Shown here: positions 54,082 through 62,699 of the stretch, piece after piece
Layout: every line of letters starts with the position of its first letter
Position numbering within the stretch: the first letter of the stretch is position 1
Origin: Pseudomonas sp. ZH-FAD
GTDB taxonomy: Bacteria; Pseudomonadota; Gammaproteobacteria; Pseudomonadales; Pseudomonadaceae
DNA: 64,000 nt
Assembly (NCBI RefSeq): GCF_002803095.1
Contig: NZ_PGLR01000007.1
Span: forward strand, 96,493 to 160,492
Direction: 5' to 3'
Notes under the pieces: generated by a model
What the model saw: only the letters and a program-made list of their open reading frames with translations
Told to the model about the DNA's origin: nothing
Databases searched by the model: none
Made by a program: the position numbers and the translations under genes

Positions 54082-54552
54082 TCAGTTGACGGTGACTTGC
54101 GGCATCGCCGGCATGGTCACGGTCTGCTCGCTGGCCGGGGCGAGCACTTCGGCTTCGCCGTCGACCACTTGCTTGCCGTCCTGGTTGTACACGCGGGTGG
54201 CGATGCGCACGCGGTTCTTCGGCAGTTTTTCCAGCACTTCCAGCTTCACCGTCAGGGTATCGCCGAGTTTTACCGGGCGGGTGAACTTGAGCTGTTGGCC
54301 AAGGTAGATGGTGCCCGGGCCAGGCAGGCGGCAGGCAATGGCGGCGCTGATCAGCGCACCGGTGAACATGCCGTGGGCGATGCGTTCCTTGAACATGGTC
54401 TCGGCAGCGAAGGCGGCGTCCAGGTGTACCGGGTTGTTGTCGCCGGAGACGGCGGCGAACAGCTGTACATCGCGCTCTTCCACGGTCTTCTCGAAGGCCG
54501 CTTGCTGGCCGACGCTGAGGGCTTCGTAGGGGATATTGGTGACCTGAGTCAT
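54082..54552 (-). CDS. phaJ1: MaoC-like (R)-specific enoyl-CoA hydratase (PhaJ1-like)
   Basis: A 156-residue single hot-dog hydratase. Catalytic Asp38 and His43 are in S-G-D-N-N-P-V-H-L-D, the hydratase-2 motif. It hydrates enoyl-CoA to (R)-3-hydroxyacyl-CoA, linking beta-oxidation to polyhydroxyalkanoate precursors. Its place beside a hydrolase and fadD2-fadD1 matches PA3302-PA3299 of P. aeruginosa, where this gene is phaJ1. ATG 54552 follows AAGGAG with five-base spacing and overlaps the hydrolase stop. Confidence 0.9.
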   Translation of the reverse strand: MTQVTNIPYEALSVGQQAAFEKTVEERDVQLFAAVSGDNNPVHLDAAFAAETMFKERIAHGMFTGALISAAIACRLPGPGTIYLGQQLKFTRPVKLGDTLTVKLEVLEKLPKNRVRIATRVYNQDGKQVVDGEAEVLAPASEQTVTMPAMPQVTVN

Positions 54553-55499
54553 GGGCACTCCTTGATTGGGCTTCGACCATGGCTCAGCGCCTGCTGCAGC
54601 CAGTCGATCAGGTGGGCGGTGACCTCGTCGCGATTGCTCTCGTTGAGCAGCTCATGACGGGCCTCGGGATAAATCTTCAGTTGCACGTCGCGCACGCCGG
54701 CCTCGCGCAGGGCGCCAGCCAGATCACCCAGGCGCTTGCCATCGCTGACCGGATCGCGCGAGCCGCCGATTACCAGCAGCGGCAGGTCGGCATCGATCTG
54801 CGCCAGGTTGCTGGGCGGGGTGATGTGCTGCAGGCCATCGAGCAGGTCGCACCACAACTGCGTGGTGCAGACGAAACCGCACAGCGGATCGGTCACGTAT
54901 TTGTCCACTTCCGCCGGGTCGCGGCTGAGCCAGTCGAAGGCCGTTCGGTTGGGCTTGAAAGCCTTGTTGAACGAGCCGAAGGAGAGAAAATCGATGACCT
55001 TGCTGCGCCCTTTGGGGCCCAGGCGCCAGCGCTCGAAGCCGGCGATCAGCCTGGCGGCCTTGTACAGCGCCACGGGCTGGTAATTGGAGCCGGAGAGCAC
55101 GGCGCCCTGCAGGCTACAGCTATGGCCCATCAGGTAGGCCATGCCGATGTAGCTGCCCATGCTGTGGCCGAACAGGAAGATTGGCGTATGCGGGTGCTGC
55201 TGGCGAATGTGGTGGTTGAGGGTGGACAGGTCGCCGACCACCTTGCTCCAGCCGTCTTCATCAGCATAGTGGCCAAGGGTGCCACGTTCGGCGGTAGCGC
55301 CATGGCCACGCTGGTCCAGCGCGTAGAGCGCGAAGCCTGCCGCGACCAGGGCTTCAGCCAGGCGTGCGTAACGCAGGCTGTGCTCGGCCATGCCATGGGC
55401 CAGCATGACCGCCGCGCGTGGCGGCTCGTCGCCGTACCAGTGATTGACCTGCAATGGTGTGCCATCGCTGGCGTTGATAACGAAGGCGTCGTGGCGCAT
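54549..55499 (-). CDS. Alpha/beta hydrolase, lysophospholipase/monoacylglycerol-lipase type
   Basis: A 316-residue serine hydrolase: nucleophile Ser113 in G-H-S-M-G, an acid in G-G-S-R-D-P-V and a His in P-E-A-R-H-E-L-L-N-E. H-G-M-A-E-H forms the oxyanion region typical of monoacylglycerol lipases and PldB-like enzymes. The ATG at 55499 is chosen; 19 more upstream codons lack conservation. It likely frees fatty acids or glycerol from lipids for the adjacent acyl-CoA ligases. It overlaps phaJ by ATGA and is divergent from fadD2. Confidence 0.88.
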   Translation of the reverse strand: MRHDAFVINASDGTPLQVNHWYGDEPPRAAVMLAHGMAEHSLRYARLAEALVAAGFALYALDQRGHGATAERGTLGHYADEDGWSKVVGDLSTLNHHIRQQHPHTPIFLFGHSMGSYIGMAYLMGHSCSLQGAVLSGSNYQPVALYKAARLIAGFERWRLGPKGRSKVIDFLSFGSFNKAFKPNRTAFDWLSRDPAEVDKYVTDPLCGFVCTTQLWCDLLDGLQHITPPSNLAQIDADLPLLVIGGSRDPVSDGKRLGDLAGALREAGVRDVQLKIYPEARHELLNESNRDEVTAHLIDWLQQALSHGRSPIKECP

Positions 55500-55731
55500 G
55501 GCGAATCCTTGTGCCGGGAGTTGGCGGCATTGTGCACCTTGGCCGTCATCACGCAAAGCACAGTCGAATTTCCATCGAGCCGCAAAGATCGGTTACGAAT
55601 CACTGCATTTATTGCGAAATTCAGCCCATCAATGACGCCTTCGAGCTATTTGCGGCGCCGCTCTGAACTGCTACTTTCCGGGCAGTCCCGCACTGCGGGC
55701 CAGATCACTTCAGGGGAAGAGGACAAGAACA

Positions 55732-57420
55732 ATGCAACCTGATTTCTGGAACGACAAGCGCGCTCCCGGTGTGCCTAACGATATCGACCTGTCCAGCTAC
55801 AAGTCGGTGATCGAAGTATTCGAGCGCTCATGCAAACGTTTCGCCGACCGTCCGGCCTTCAGCAATCTCGGCGTGACGCTGACCTATGCCGAGCTGGATC
55901 GTCTCTCCGCGACCTTCGCCGCCTACCTGCAGAAGCACACCGACCTCAAGCCGGGCGATCGTATCGCGGTGCAGATGCCCAACGTGCTGCAGTATCCCAT
56001 CGCCGTGTTCGGCGCCATGCGCGCGGGGCTGATCGTGGTCAACACCAACCCGCTGTACACCGCGCGCGAGATGCGCCACCAGTTCAAGGATGCCGGGGTG
56101 CGTGCGCTGGTGTACCTGAACATGTTCGGCAAGCTGGTGCAGGAAGTGCTGCCGGATACCGAGATCGAGTACCTGATCGAAGCCAAGATGGGCGACATGC
56201 TGCCGAGCCTCAAGGGCTGGCTGGTCAACACCGTGGTGAAGAAGGTCAAGAAGATGGTGCCCGACTACCATCTGCCCCAGGCCATTGCCTTCAAGCAGGT
56301 GCTCAAGCAGGGCCACGGCCAGACGCTGGCGCCGGTCAAGGTCGGTCACGACGACATCGCCGTGCTGCAATACACCGGCGGTACCACCGGCGTGGCCAAG
56401 GGCGCCATGCTCACCCACGGCAACCTGGTGGCCAACATGCTGCAGGTCGACGCCTGCCTGGCGCAGCTCGGTGATGACGGCACGCCGCTGATGAAACAGG
56501 GGCAGGAGATCATGATCGCGCCGCTGCCGCTGTACCACATCTATGCCTTCACCGCGAACTGCATGTGCATGATGGTCAACGGCAACCAGAATGTGTTGAT
56601 CACCAATCCGCGCGACATCCCCGGCTTCGTCAAGGAGCTGGGCAAGTGGAAATTTTCTGCGCTGCTGGGCCTGAACACCCTGTTCGTCGCGCTGATGGAT
56701 CACCCCGAGTTCAAGAACCTCGACTTCTCCAACCTCAAGGTCACCAACTCCGGCGGTACTGCGCTGGTCAAGGCCACCGCCGAGCGTTGGCAGCAGATGA
56801 CCGGCTGCACCGTGGTGGAAGGTTACGGCCTGACCGAAACCTCGCCGGTGGCCAGTACCAACCCCTACGGTGACAAGGCGCGCCTGGGCACTGTCGGCAT
56901 TCCGGTGCCGGGCACGGCGTTCAAGGTGATCGACGACGACGGCAACGAGATGCCGCTGGGCGAGCGCGGCGAGCTGTGCATCAAGGGGCCGCAGGTGATG
57001 AAGGGCTACTGGCAGCGTGCAGAGGCGACCGCCGAAGTGCTCGACGCCGAGGGTTGGTTCAAGACTGGCGACATTGCCGTGATCGACGCCGACGGCTTCG
57101 TGCGTATCGTCGACCGCAAGAAGGACATGATCATCGTCTCCGGCTTCAACGTGTACCCCAACGAGATCGAGGACGTGGTCATGGCCCACCCGAAAGTCGC
57201 CAGCTGCGCGGCCATCGGCGTGCCGGACGAGAAGTCCGGTGAGGTGGTCAAGCTGTTCGTGGTGCCGCGTGATGGCGGCGTTACCGTCGAGGAGCTCAAG
57301 GCCTATTGCAAGGAAAACTTCACCGGCTACAAGGTGCCCAAGCACATCGTGTTCAAGGACTCGCTGCCGATGACCCCGGTCGGCAAGATCCTGCGTCGCG
57401 AGCTGCGCGACATCGCCTGA
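55732..57420 (+). CDS. fadD2: Long-chain fatty acid-CoA ligase FadD2
   Basis: A 562-residue acyl-CoA synthetase that activates fatty acids with ATP and CoA for beta-oxidation. The AMP-binding motif Y-T-G-G-T-T-G-V-A-K-G is at residues 214-224; G-Y-G-L-T-E-T-S and the FadD signature with G-W-F-K-T-G-D-I-A follow, and K-I-L-R-R-E-L-R ends the protein. It is nearer to P. aeruginosa FadD2 than FadD1 and keeps the same order beside the hydrolase. fadD1 follows 391 bases later. Confidence 0.94.
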   Translation: MQPDFWNDKRAPGVPNDIDLSSYKSVIEVFERSCKRFADRPAFSNLGVTLTYAELDRLSATFAAYLQKHTDLKPGDRIAVQMPNVLQYPIAVFGAMRAGLIVVNTNPLYTAREMRHQFKDAGVRALVYLNMFGKLVQEVLPDTEIEYLIEAKMGDMLPSLKGWLVNTVVKKVKKMVPDYHLPQAIAFKQVLKQGHGQTLAPVKVGHDDIAVLQYTGGTTGVAKGAMLTHGNLVANMLQVDACLAQLGDDGTPLMKQGQEIMIAPLPLYHIYAFTANCMCMMVNGNQNVLITNPRDIPGFVKELGKWKFSALLGLNTLFVALMDHPEFKNLDFSNLKVTNSGGTALVKATAERWQQMTGCTVVEGYGLTETSPVASTNPYGDKARLGTVGIPVPGTAFKVIDDDGNEMPLGERGELCIKGPQVMKGYWQRAEATAEVLDAEGWFKTGDIAVIDADGFVRIVDRKKDMIIVSGFNVYPNEIEDVVMAHPKVASCAAIGVPDEKSGEVVKLFVVPRDGGVTVEELKAYCKENFTGYKVPKHIVFKDSLPMTPVGKILRRELRDIA

Positions 57421-57423
57421 CCC

Positions 57424-57456
57424 AAAGCCCCTCCCCATTGTTGGGGGAGGGGCTTT
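57424..57456. terminator. Terminator after fadD2
   Basis: AAAGCCCCTCCCC / GGGGAGGGGCTTT, 13-bp arms with short loop, starting three bases after the stop; A-rich on one side and T-rich on the other. Confidence 0.85.
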
Positions 57457-57811
57457 CCCGCCTCAACTGCCCTCGGGCAGTCCAATTGTTGTGATTTGGT
57501 AACTACCTTCGCGTGTTTCATGCAGCCCAGTGCTGCATCACCGGCAGAGACGAGCTAGGCTCTACGCGCTGCAATATGCGAGCTAGAGGCTTTTCGCAGG
57601 GTAACTAAGACAAGGATGGCCTGTGACTGCGTGGTCTTTTTCGGTCATTTTTGCGACTCTAAAGGCCATGTTTGGTGCTGGTCGGCCTCTGGCAAAGCTG
57701 CTACTCTCGGCGCGCTTCCGGGCCCTGGGCCAGCGGGAAAGCGAGCTATACACACAACAAACAACCGCCGTCGCGCGGTGAAGATCAGCTGTTGCTTAGG
57801 AGTGGGCTTCC
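57457..57811. other. fadD2-fadD1 intergenic region, no gene seen
   Basis: A 355-base gap with independent transcription of fadD1 likely. It holds a small dyad ATGCAGC-N5-GCTGCAT (57520-57538). TGCTACT near 57700 resembles the TGCTACTTT found about 60 bases upstream of fadD2 and may be a shared extended -10 element. AGGAGTGGG precedes the fadD1 start. No small gene or RNA is recognised. Confidence 0.5.
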
Positions 57812-59500
57812 ATGACCGAAAACTTCTGGAAGGACAAGTATCCCGTTGGGGTTGCTGCCGAAATCAATCCCGATCAGTACCCGAACATCCTCGCGGTATT
57901 GAAAGAGTCCTGCCAACGCTTCGCCGACAAGCCTGCTTTCAGCAACCTGGGCAAGACGCTCACCTACGGCGAGATCTACAAGCTCTCCGGTGACTTCGCC
58001 GCCTACCTGCAGAAGCACACCGATCTCAAGCCCGGCGACCGCATCGCCGTGCAACTGCCCAACGTCCTGCAGTACCCCGTCGTGGTGTTCGGTGCCATGC
58101 GTGCCGGCCTGGTGGTGGTCAACACCAACCCGCTGTACACCGCGCGGGAAATGGAGCACCAGTTCAACGACTCCGGCGCCAAGGCGCTGATCTGCCTGGC
58201 CAACATGGCCCACCTGGCCGAACAGGTCGTGCCCAAGACCGGTGTCAAAACCGTGATCATCACCGAAGTTGGCGACATGCTGCCGACCTTCAAGCGCCTG
58301 CTGGTCAATGCCGTGATCAAGCACGTGAAGAAGATGGTGCCGGCCTACAACCTGCCCAAGGCGATCAAACTCAACGACGCGCTGGCCAAGGGCCGTGGCC
58401 AGAGTTTTGCCGAGGCCACTCCGAGCAACGATGACATCGCCGTGCTGCAGTACACCGGCGGCACTACCGGCGTGGCCAAGGGCGCGATGCTGACCCATCG
58501 CAACCTGGTGGCCAACATGCTGCAGGTCAAGGCACTGATGGGCGCCAACCTCAATGAAGGTTGCGAGGTGCTGATCGCGCCACTGCCGCTTTATCACATC
58601 TACGCCTTCACCTTTCACTGCATGGCGATGATGCTGATCGGTGGCCACAACATTCTGCTGACCAACCCGCGTGACCTGCCGGCGGTGGTCAAGGACCTGG
58701 CCAAGTACCGCTTCACCGGTTTCGTCGGCCTCAACACCCTGTTCGTTGCCCTGTGCAACAACGAGGACTTCCGCAAGCTGGACTTCTCCAGTCTGAAGCT
58801 CACCGTCTCCGGCGGCATGGCCCTGCAACTGGCCACCGCCGAGCGCTGGAAGGAAGTCACTGGCTGCGCCATCTGCGAAGGCTTCGGCATGACCGAGACC
58901 AGCCCGGTGGCCACGGTCAACCCGTTCAGCGCCATCCAGCTCGGCACCATCGGCATTCCGCTGCCATCGACCCTGTGCAAGATCGTCAACGACGACGGCC
59001 AGGAACTGGCGATCGGCGAGATCGGCGAGCTGTGCGTGAAAGGCCCGCAGGTGATGAAGGGCTACTGGCAACGTCAGGAAGCCACCGACGAAATCCTCGA
59101 CGCCGAAGGCTGGCTGAAGACCGGTGACATCGGTCTGATCCAGGAAGACGGCTACCTGCGCATCGTCGACCGCAAGAAGGACATGATTCTGGTGTCCGGC
59201 TTCAACGTCTACCCGAACGAACTGGAAGACGTGCTGGCAACCCTGCCGGGCGTGCTGCAGTGCGCCGCCATTGGTATTCCGGACGAAAAATCCGGTGAAG
59301 CGATCAAGGTGTTCGTGGTGGTCAAACCGGGCGAGAGCCTGACCAAGGAGCAGGTGATGGAGCACATGCGCGCCAACCTCACCGGCTACAAGGTGCCCAA
59401 GGCCGTCGAGTTCCGCGACGTGCTGCCGACCACCAACGTGGGCAAGATCCTGCGCCGCGAACTGCGCGACGAAGAGCTGAAGAAGCTGGGCAAGAAGTGA
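57812..59500 (+). CDS. fadD1: Long-chain fatty acid-CoA ligase FadD1
   Basis: A 562-residue acyl-CoA synthetase, tandem paralog of fadD2 and of identical length. AMP-binding Y-T-G-G-T-T-G-V-A-K-G lies at about residues 213-223; G-F-G-M-T-E-T-S and G-W-L-K-T-G-D-I-G follow. The C-terminus E-E-L-K-K-L-G-K-K matches the FadD1 group. In P. aeruginosa FadD1 prefers long-chain fatty acids and FadD2 shorter ones; the same split is plausible here. Its own terminator follows. Confidence 0.94.
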   Translation: MTENFWKDKYPVGVAAEINPDQYPNILAVLKESCQRFADKPAFSNLGKTLTYGEIYKLSGDFAAYLQKHTDLKPGDRIAVQLPNVLQYPVVVFGAMRAGLVVVNTNPLYTAREMEHQFNDSGAKALICLANMAHLAEQVVPKTGVKTVIITEVGDMLPTFKRLLVNAVIKHVKKMVPAYNLPKAIKLNDALAKGRGQSFAEATPSNDDIAVLQYTGGTTGVAKGAMLTHRNLVANMLQVKALMGANLNEGCEVLIAPLPLYHIYAFTFHCMAMMLIGGHNILLTNPRDLPAVVKDLAKYRFTGFVGLNTLFVALCNNEDFRKLDFSSLKLTVSGGMALQLATAERWKEVTGCAICEGFGMTETSPVATVNPFSAIQLGTIGIPLPSTLCKIVNDDGQELAIGEIGELCVKGPQVMKGYWQRQEATDEILDAEGWLKTGDIGLIQEDGYLRIVDRKKDMILVSGFNVYPNELEDVLATLPGVLQCAAIGIPDEKSGEAIKVFVVVKPGESLTKEQVMEHMRANLTGYKVPKAVEFRDVLPTTNVGKILRRELRDEELKKLGKK

Positions 59501-59518
59501 TTCGAGCCTGCTGAAACG

Positions 59519-59543
59519 AAAACCCGCTACGGCGGGTTTTTTA
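59519..59543 (+). terminator. Intrinsic terminator after fadD1
   Basis: AAACCCGC-TACG-GCGGGTTTTTTA, 18 bases after the stop. Confidence 0.92.
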
Positions 59544-59571
59544 TTGCCTGGCGACCTGGATGGTAGGGCCG

Positions 59572-59776
59572 GTAGGGCGTACTCGACTTTGGCTTCCGGC
59601 GTCGCTCTACCTCCTGCATTCATGCAGTCGTCGCGAAGCAGTACGCCGCCAGAGTTTCGCTGGAATGGCGTGGTGTCTGGTGTGGCATGGCTCGGCGGAC
59701 TGTTCGCTTCGCTCCTGAGTCCGCCCTACAAGCTGAGTTCCCTGCACCGTAGGGCGTACTCGCGAAGCAGTACGCC
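59572..59776. repeat. REP cluster upstream of RAYT
   Basis: Three elements: type 1 split by an insert (59572-59647), inverted type 2 (59694-59729), and intact type 1 (59749-59776). The first carries the 28-bp repeat (59603-59630, opposite strand to 13017-13044) inside its hairpin loop. The remaining bases to the RAYT start show a plausible ribosome site AAGGA at 59835. Confidence 0.85.
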
Positions 59777-59849
59777 GTTAAAGGTTGAGGTATTTAGGCA
59801 ACCAGTCGTCTAGACTCTTGCTCACCAGGACTGTCAAGGATGACGTCTC

Positions 59850-60383
59850 ATGCCCAACTACCGCCGTGTCTGGTGTCCGGGTGGCACCTACTTTTTCACT
59901 CACGCCCTGCGTGTTCGCCACGGTAATGATCTGCTTGTCCGCAATATCGGCGTCCTGCGCGAGGCCGTGCGTATCGTTCGGCGCAGCCATCCGTTCCAGA
60001 TCCATGGCTGGGTAGTATTGCCCGACCATCTCCACTGCCTGATCGAGCTTCCGCAGGGCGAGACTGATTTCGCACTGCGCTGGCGCCTGATCAAGATGCT
60101 CTTTTCCCGTGATGTGCCGGCCGAGGAATGGCGCTCGAAGATTCTGCTGCGCCGCCGTGAACGTGGCATCTGGCAGCGTCGTTACTGGGAGCACCTGATT
60201 CGTGACGATGAAGATTTCTGCCGCCATCTCGATTACATCCATATCAACCCGCTCAAGCATGGTTTGGTGCAGCGGGTAACTGACTGGCCCTATTCCACTT
60301 TTCACCGAGACGTCGAGAGTGGGCGCTATCCCCTGGATTGGGCGGGAGGCCCGGAGACGGATGACAGTCTCTATGATGATTGA
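59850..60383 (+). CDS. REP-associated tyrosine transposase (RAYT, IS200/IS605-related)
   Basis: A 177-residue HUH-type Y1 nuclease. The metal-binding HUH motif is H60-L-H62 in P-D-H-L-H-C-L-I, and the catalytic tyrosine is Tyr129 in L-D-Y-I-H-I-N-P-L-K-H-G-L. RAYTs cut single-stranded DNA at REP hairpins next to a GTAG-type tetranucleotide and are thought to spread or maintain REPs. The frame is complete, so the enzyme may be active. The REPs around it carry the expected GTAG. ATG 59850 gives the usual N-terminus Y-R-R-V-W-x-P-G-G-T-Y-F-F. Confidence 0.93.
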   Translation: MPNYRRVWCPGGTYFFTHALRVRHGNDLLVRNIGVLREAVRIVRRSHPFQIHGWVVLPDHLHCLIELPQGETDFALRWRLIKMLFSRDVPAEEWRSKILLRRRERGIWQRRYWEHLIRDDEDFCRHLDYIHINPLKHGLVQRVTDWPYSTFHRDVESGRYPLDWAGGPETDDSLYDD

Positions 60384-60404
60384 TGCGTGCGAGAGGCGGG
60401 CTGA

Positions 60405-60574
60405 TCGGCGAACTGTTCGCTGGCGCTCCTGAGGGTCGTAGGGCGTACTCGCGAAGCAGTACGCCAATGGAGTGTCGAGTGAACGTCGTGGTGCCAGGCT
60501 TGGCATGGACTGGCGGACTGTTCGCTGGCGCTCCTGAGTCCGCCCTACGCGGTCGGCGCCCGGATTCGCCCTAC
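60405..60574. repeat. REP cluster downstream of RAYT
   Basis: A truncated type-2 arm (about 60405-60433), type 1 (60438-60465), inverted type 2 (60512-60548) and an inverted GTAG-led fragment ending at 60574. The TAG of the last GTAG is the stop codon of the convergent MFS gene. Confidence 0.8.
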
Positions 60575-61746
60575 ACGCTGCGAATGGGACGTGTGTGGAA
60601 CTGCCCACTGTCAGGGCTGAAGCGGGCCGCCATGGCCATCAACACAAGCGTGGCAGCGGCCATCGCCATCCAGCTCAGGCGCAGGTCGTCGGTGTACTGG
60701 CGTAGCAGGCCAGCCAGCAGCGGCGCGGTGGCGGCGATCAGGTAGCCGCCGCCCTGCACGAAGGCCAGCAGGTCGCCAGTCTGGCGTGGGTCATCCAGGT
60801 GATCCTGGGCCACCACCAGCGAAAGCGGGAACAGCGCGCCGATGCCCACGCCCAGCAGCATGCAGATCGGCACCACCAGTTGCAGCGGTGCCAGCATCAG
60901 GCCAAGCAGCCCGGCCAGCAGCGCCAGCAAGACCACCGCCAGTAACACACGTCTATCCGGGTAGCGTGGCAGCAGGCTCGATGCCAGCAGGCCCGCGACC
61001 ACTTCGCAAAGCGTCAGCGCAGCCAGCAGCAGGCCGCTGGCCTGCGCACTCCAACCCAGTGAGGTGTAGTAAGGCGGCAACCAGGCCAGCACCAGCGTGT
61101 AGCCGGCGGTGCCGATGCCGAAGAAGCTCATCAACAGCCAGGCCCTTGGTGAGCGCCAGACATCCAGGCGCGGCAGCTCGCTCGACGTTGCGACTGCCTG
61201 CGCAGGCGCGGCGCGGTACCAGAATGCGGCAGCGAGCAGAGCGGGCAGTGCCCAGCTAGCCAGCGCCCACGACCAACCTATCGAGTGCGCCAACCAGGGC
61301 GTCAGTGCCGCGCCGAAGGCCGCGCCGCCCATGATCGCGCAACTGTAGAAACCGATCAGGCGGCCGCTGTCAGTGGGGAAGCGCGACTTGATCAAGCCCG
61401 GCAGCAGTGCCTGGACGAAGGCGATCCCGGCGCCAGCCAGCAAGGCAGTGGCGATCAAGGTGCTGGAGTCCGGCAGCACGCCGCGCAGCAGGCAGGCGAG
61501 GGCGATCAGCAGTACGCCGAAGAGAATCCCGTTGCGCTCGCCGAGGTGCTGGCGCAGCAGGCCGGCGGCCAGAGCGCCAAGGCCCATGATCACCACCGGC
61601 AGGCTAGTCAGCAGGCTGGCACCGACATGATCCAGACCGGTGTCGAGCTGGATATGGTCGAGCAACGGTCCGATGGCAGCCAGCACCGGACGCAGGTTCA
61701 GGCCGAGCAGGACGATGGCGATGAGCAGCAGGATCTGGCGCTTCAT
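60571..61746 (-). CDS. MFS transporter, CynX/NimT type
   Basis: A 391-residue twelve-helix transporter of the cyanate/nitroimidazole branch (CynX, NimT, YeaN), with L-N-L-R-P-V-L-A-A-I-G-P near the N-terminus, the branch hallmark. ATG 61746 follows AAGGAG and overlaps the EamA gene stop (ATGA), so both are one unit. Its stop codon is the TAG of a REP element GTAG. Cargo is unknown; cyn genes are absent nearby. Control by the divergent MarR protein is likely. Confidence 0.88.
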   Translation of the reverse strand: MKRQILLLIAIVLLGLNLRPVLAAIGPLLDHIQLDTGLDHVGASLLTSLPVVIMGLGALAAGLLRQHLGERNGILFGVLLIALACLLRGVLPDSSTLIATALLAGAGIAFVQALLPGLIKSRFPTDSGRLIGFYSCAIMGGAAFGAALTPWLAHSIGWSWALASWALPALLAAAFWYRAAPAQAVATSSELPRLDVWRSPRAWLLMSFFGIGTAGYTLVLAWLPPYYTSLGWSAQASGLLLAALTLCEVVAGLLASSLLPRYPDRRVLLAVVLLALLAGLLGLMLAPLQLVVPICMLLGVGIGALFPLSLVVAQDHLDDPRQTGDLLAFVQGGGYLIAATAPLLAGLLRQYTDDLRLSWMAMAAATLVLMAMAARFSPDSGQFHTRPIRSV

Positions 61747-62645
61747 GCTTGCGACTCCTTCGCACCGCGCCAGGCAACCAGCAGCACGCCGACGACGATG
61801 CACAGCGCGGCCAGCAGCATGCTCAGACTGCCCTGTTCGCCGAGTAGGCCAATGGCGATGGCGGCGCCGGTGATCGCCGCCACCGAGCCAATCTGACTGA
61901 GAAACACCGTGCCGGCCAGGTTCTGCAGGACGAAGAACAGGGCATAGACCGCCGCGAACAGCAGAATCTGCAAGGCCAGCAGGCCGACTGCCGCAGTGCT
62001 TTCCAAACGTGGTGCGAGATCGACGCCGAACAGCCCCATTAGCACCAATAGCAGGGCGCCGCCGAGCAGCATGCCGGGGGCCAGGGACAGCGGACTGGCA
62101 CCAGCCGGCCAGTAGCGGGCACGGTAGATGTTGCCGAGCGCCAGGAATACCGGCACGCAGAGCGCCGCCAGTACCCACAGCAAGGGGCTGTCACCGGCGT
62201 TGAGCTTGCCCAGGGCCAGCAACAGGCTGCCCGCCAGACCGATGCAGATACCCAGCAGACGAATGCGGCTCAACCCTTCCATGCGCAAGGCCAGGGCCAG
62301 CAGATAGGTGATCAGGGGCGGGAAGGCCAGGCACATCGAGGCGAAACCGGCACCGACATGGCCAATCGAGCTGAACAGCAAGCCGTTCGGTACGGCGATG
62401 CTGAGCAGCCCCGAGGCCAGGTAATAGCCCAGCAATCTGGGGCTGGTGCCGGGGCGCTCGCCGCGTATCCAGGTGAACAACAACAGCAGCAAACCGCCGC
62501 CCAGCAGGCTCCAGAACAGGTAGGCCATGGCTGGCCAGCCGATGTTGCCGGCCAGTTTCACCAGGATGCTGGTCAGCCCCATCAGGGCGCCGATGGCCAG
62601 CAATAATGACAAGGCGAGAACGGGACGAAAATGGGAGCCGGGCAT
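61743..62645 (-). CDS. EamA/DMT-family transporter
   Basis: A 300-residue inner-membrane protein with ten helices in two EamA repeats (about residues 10-140 and 155-290). Drug/metabolite transporters of this type export amino acids, purines or drugs. The ATG at 62645 is chosen because AGGAGG lies eight bases before; the longer frame to 62843 overlaps the divergent marR gene. It overlaps the CynX-like gene downstream. The marR operator lies 55 bases upstream. Confidence 0.88.
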   Translation of the reverse strand: MPGSHFRPVLALSLLLAIGALMGLTSILVKLAGNIGWPAMAYLFWSLLGGGLLLLLFTWIRGERPGTSPRLLGYYLASGLLSIAVPNGLLFSSIGHVGAGFASMCLAFPPLITYLLALALRMEGLSRIRLLGICIGLAGSLLLALGKLNAGDSPLLWVLAALCVPVFLALGNIYRARYWPAGASPLSLAPGMLLGGALLLVLMGLFGVDLAPRLESTAAVGLLALQILLFAAVYALFFVLQNLAGTVFLSQIGSVAAITGAAIAIGLLGEQGSLSMLLAALCIVVGVLLVAWRGAKESQA

Positions 62646-62699
62646 GCAGCTGCCTCCTGAGGGTGGATGCGTTACGATGCAAACATTCTTTTTGAAAAG

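Larger units (their letters stand above)
59572..60574 (+). mobile_element. RAYT transposase locus with flanking REP/REPIN elements
   Basis: A REP-associated tyrosine transposase gene (59850-60383) enclosed by at least six REP elements of two hairpin types in paired, inverted arrangement on both sides. The inter-REP spacers on the two sides also resemble each other (CGTGGTG...TGGCATGG...GGCGGACT). Flanking REPs of this kind mark a RAYT as the likely source of the REPs elsewhere in the genome. Confidence 0.85.

Noticed and set aside
55828..57438. 536-codon open frame antisense to fadD2
   Set aside because: Same reason: shadow of fadD2 with low-complexity histidine- and valine-rich translation.
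57785..59623. 612-codon open frame antisense to fadD1
   Set aside because: It mirrors a strongly supported acyl-CoA ligase; high GC at third positions keeps antisense frames open. No family motifs or ribosome site.
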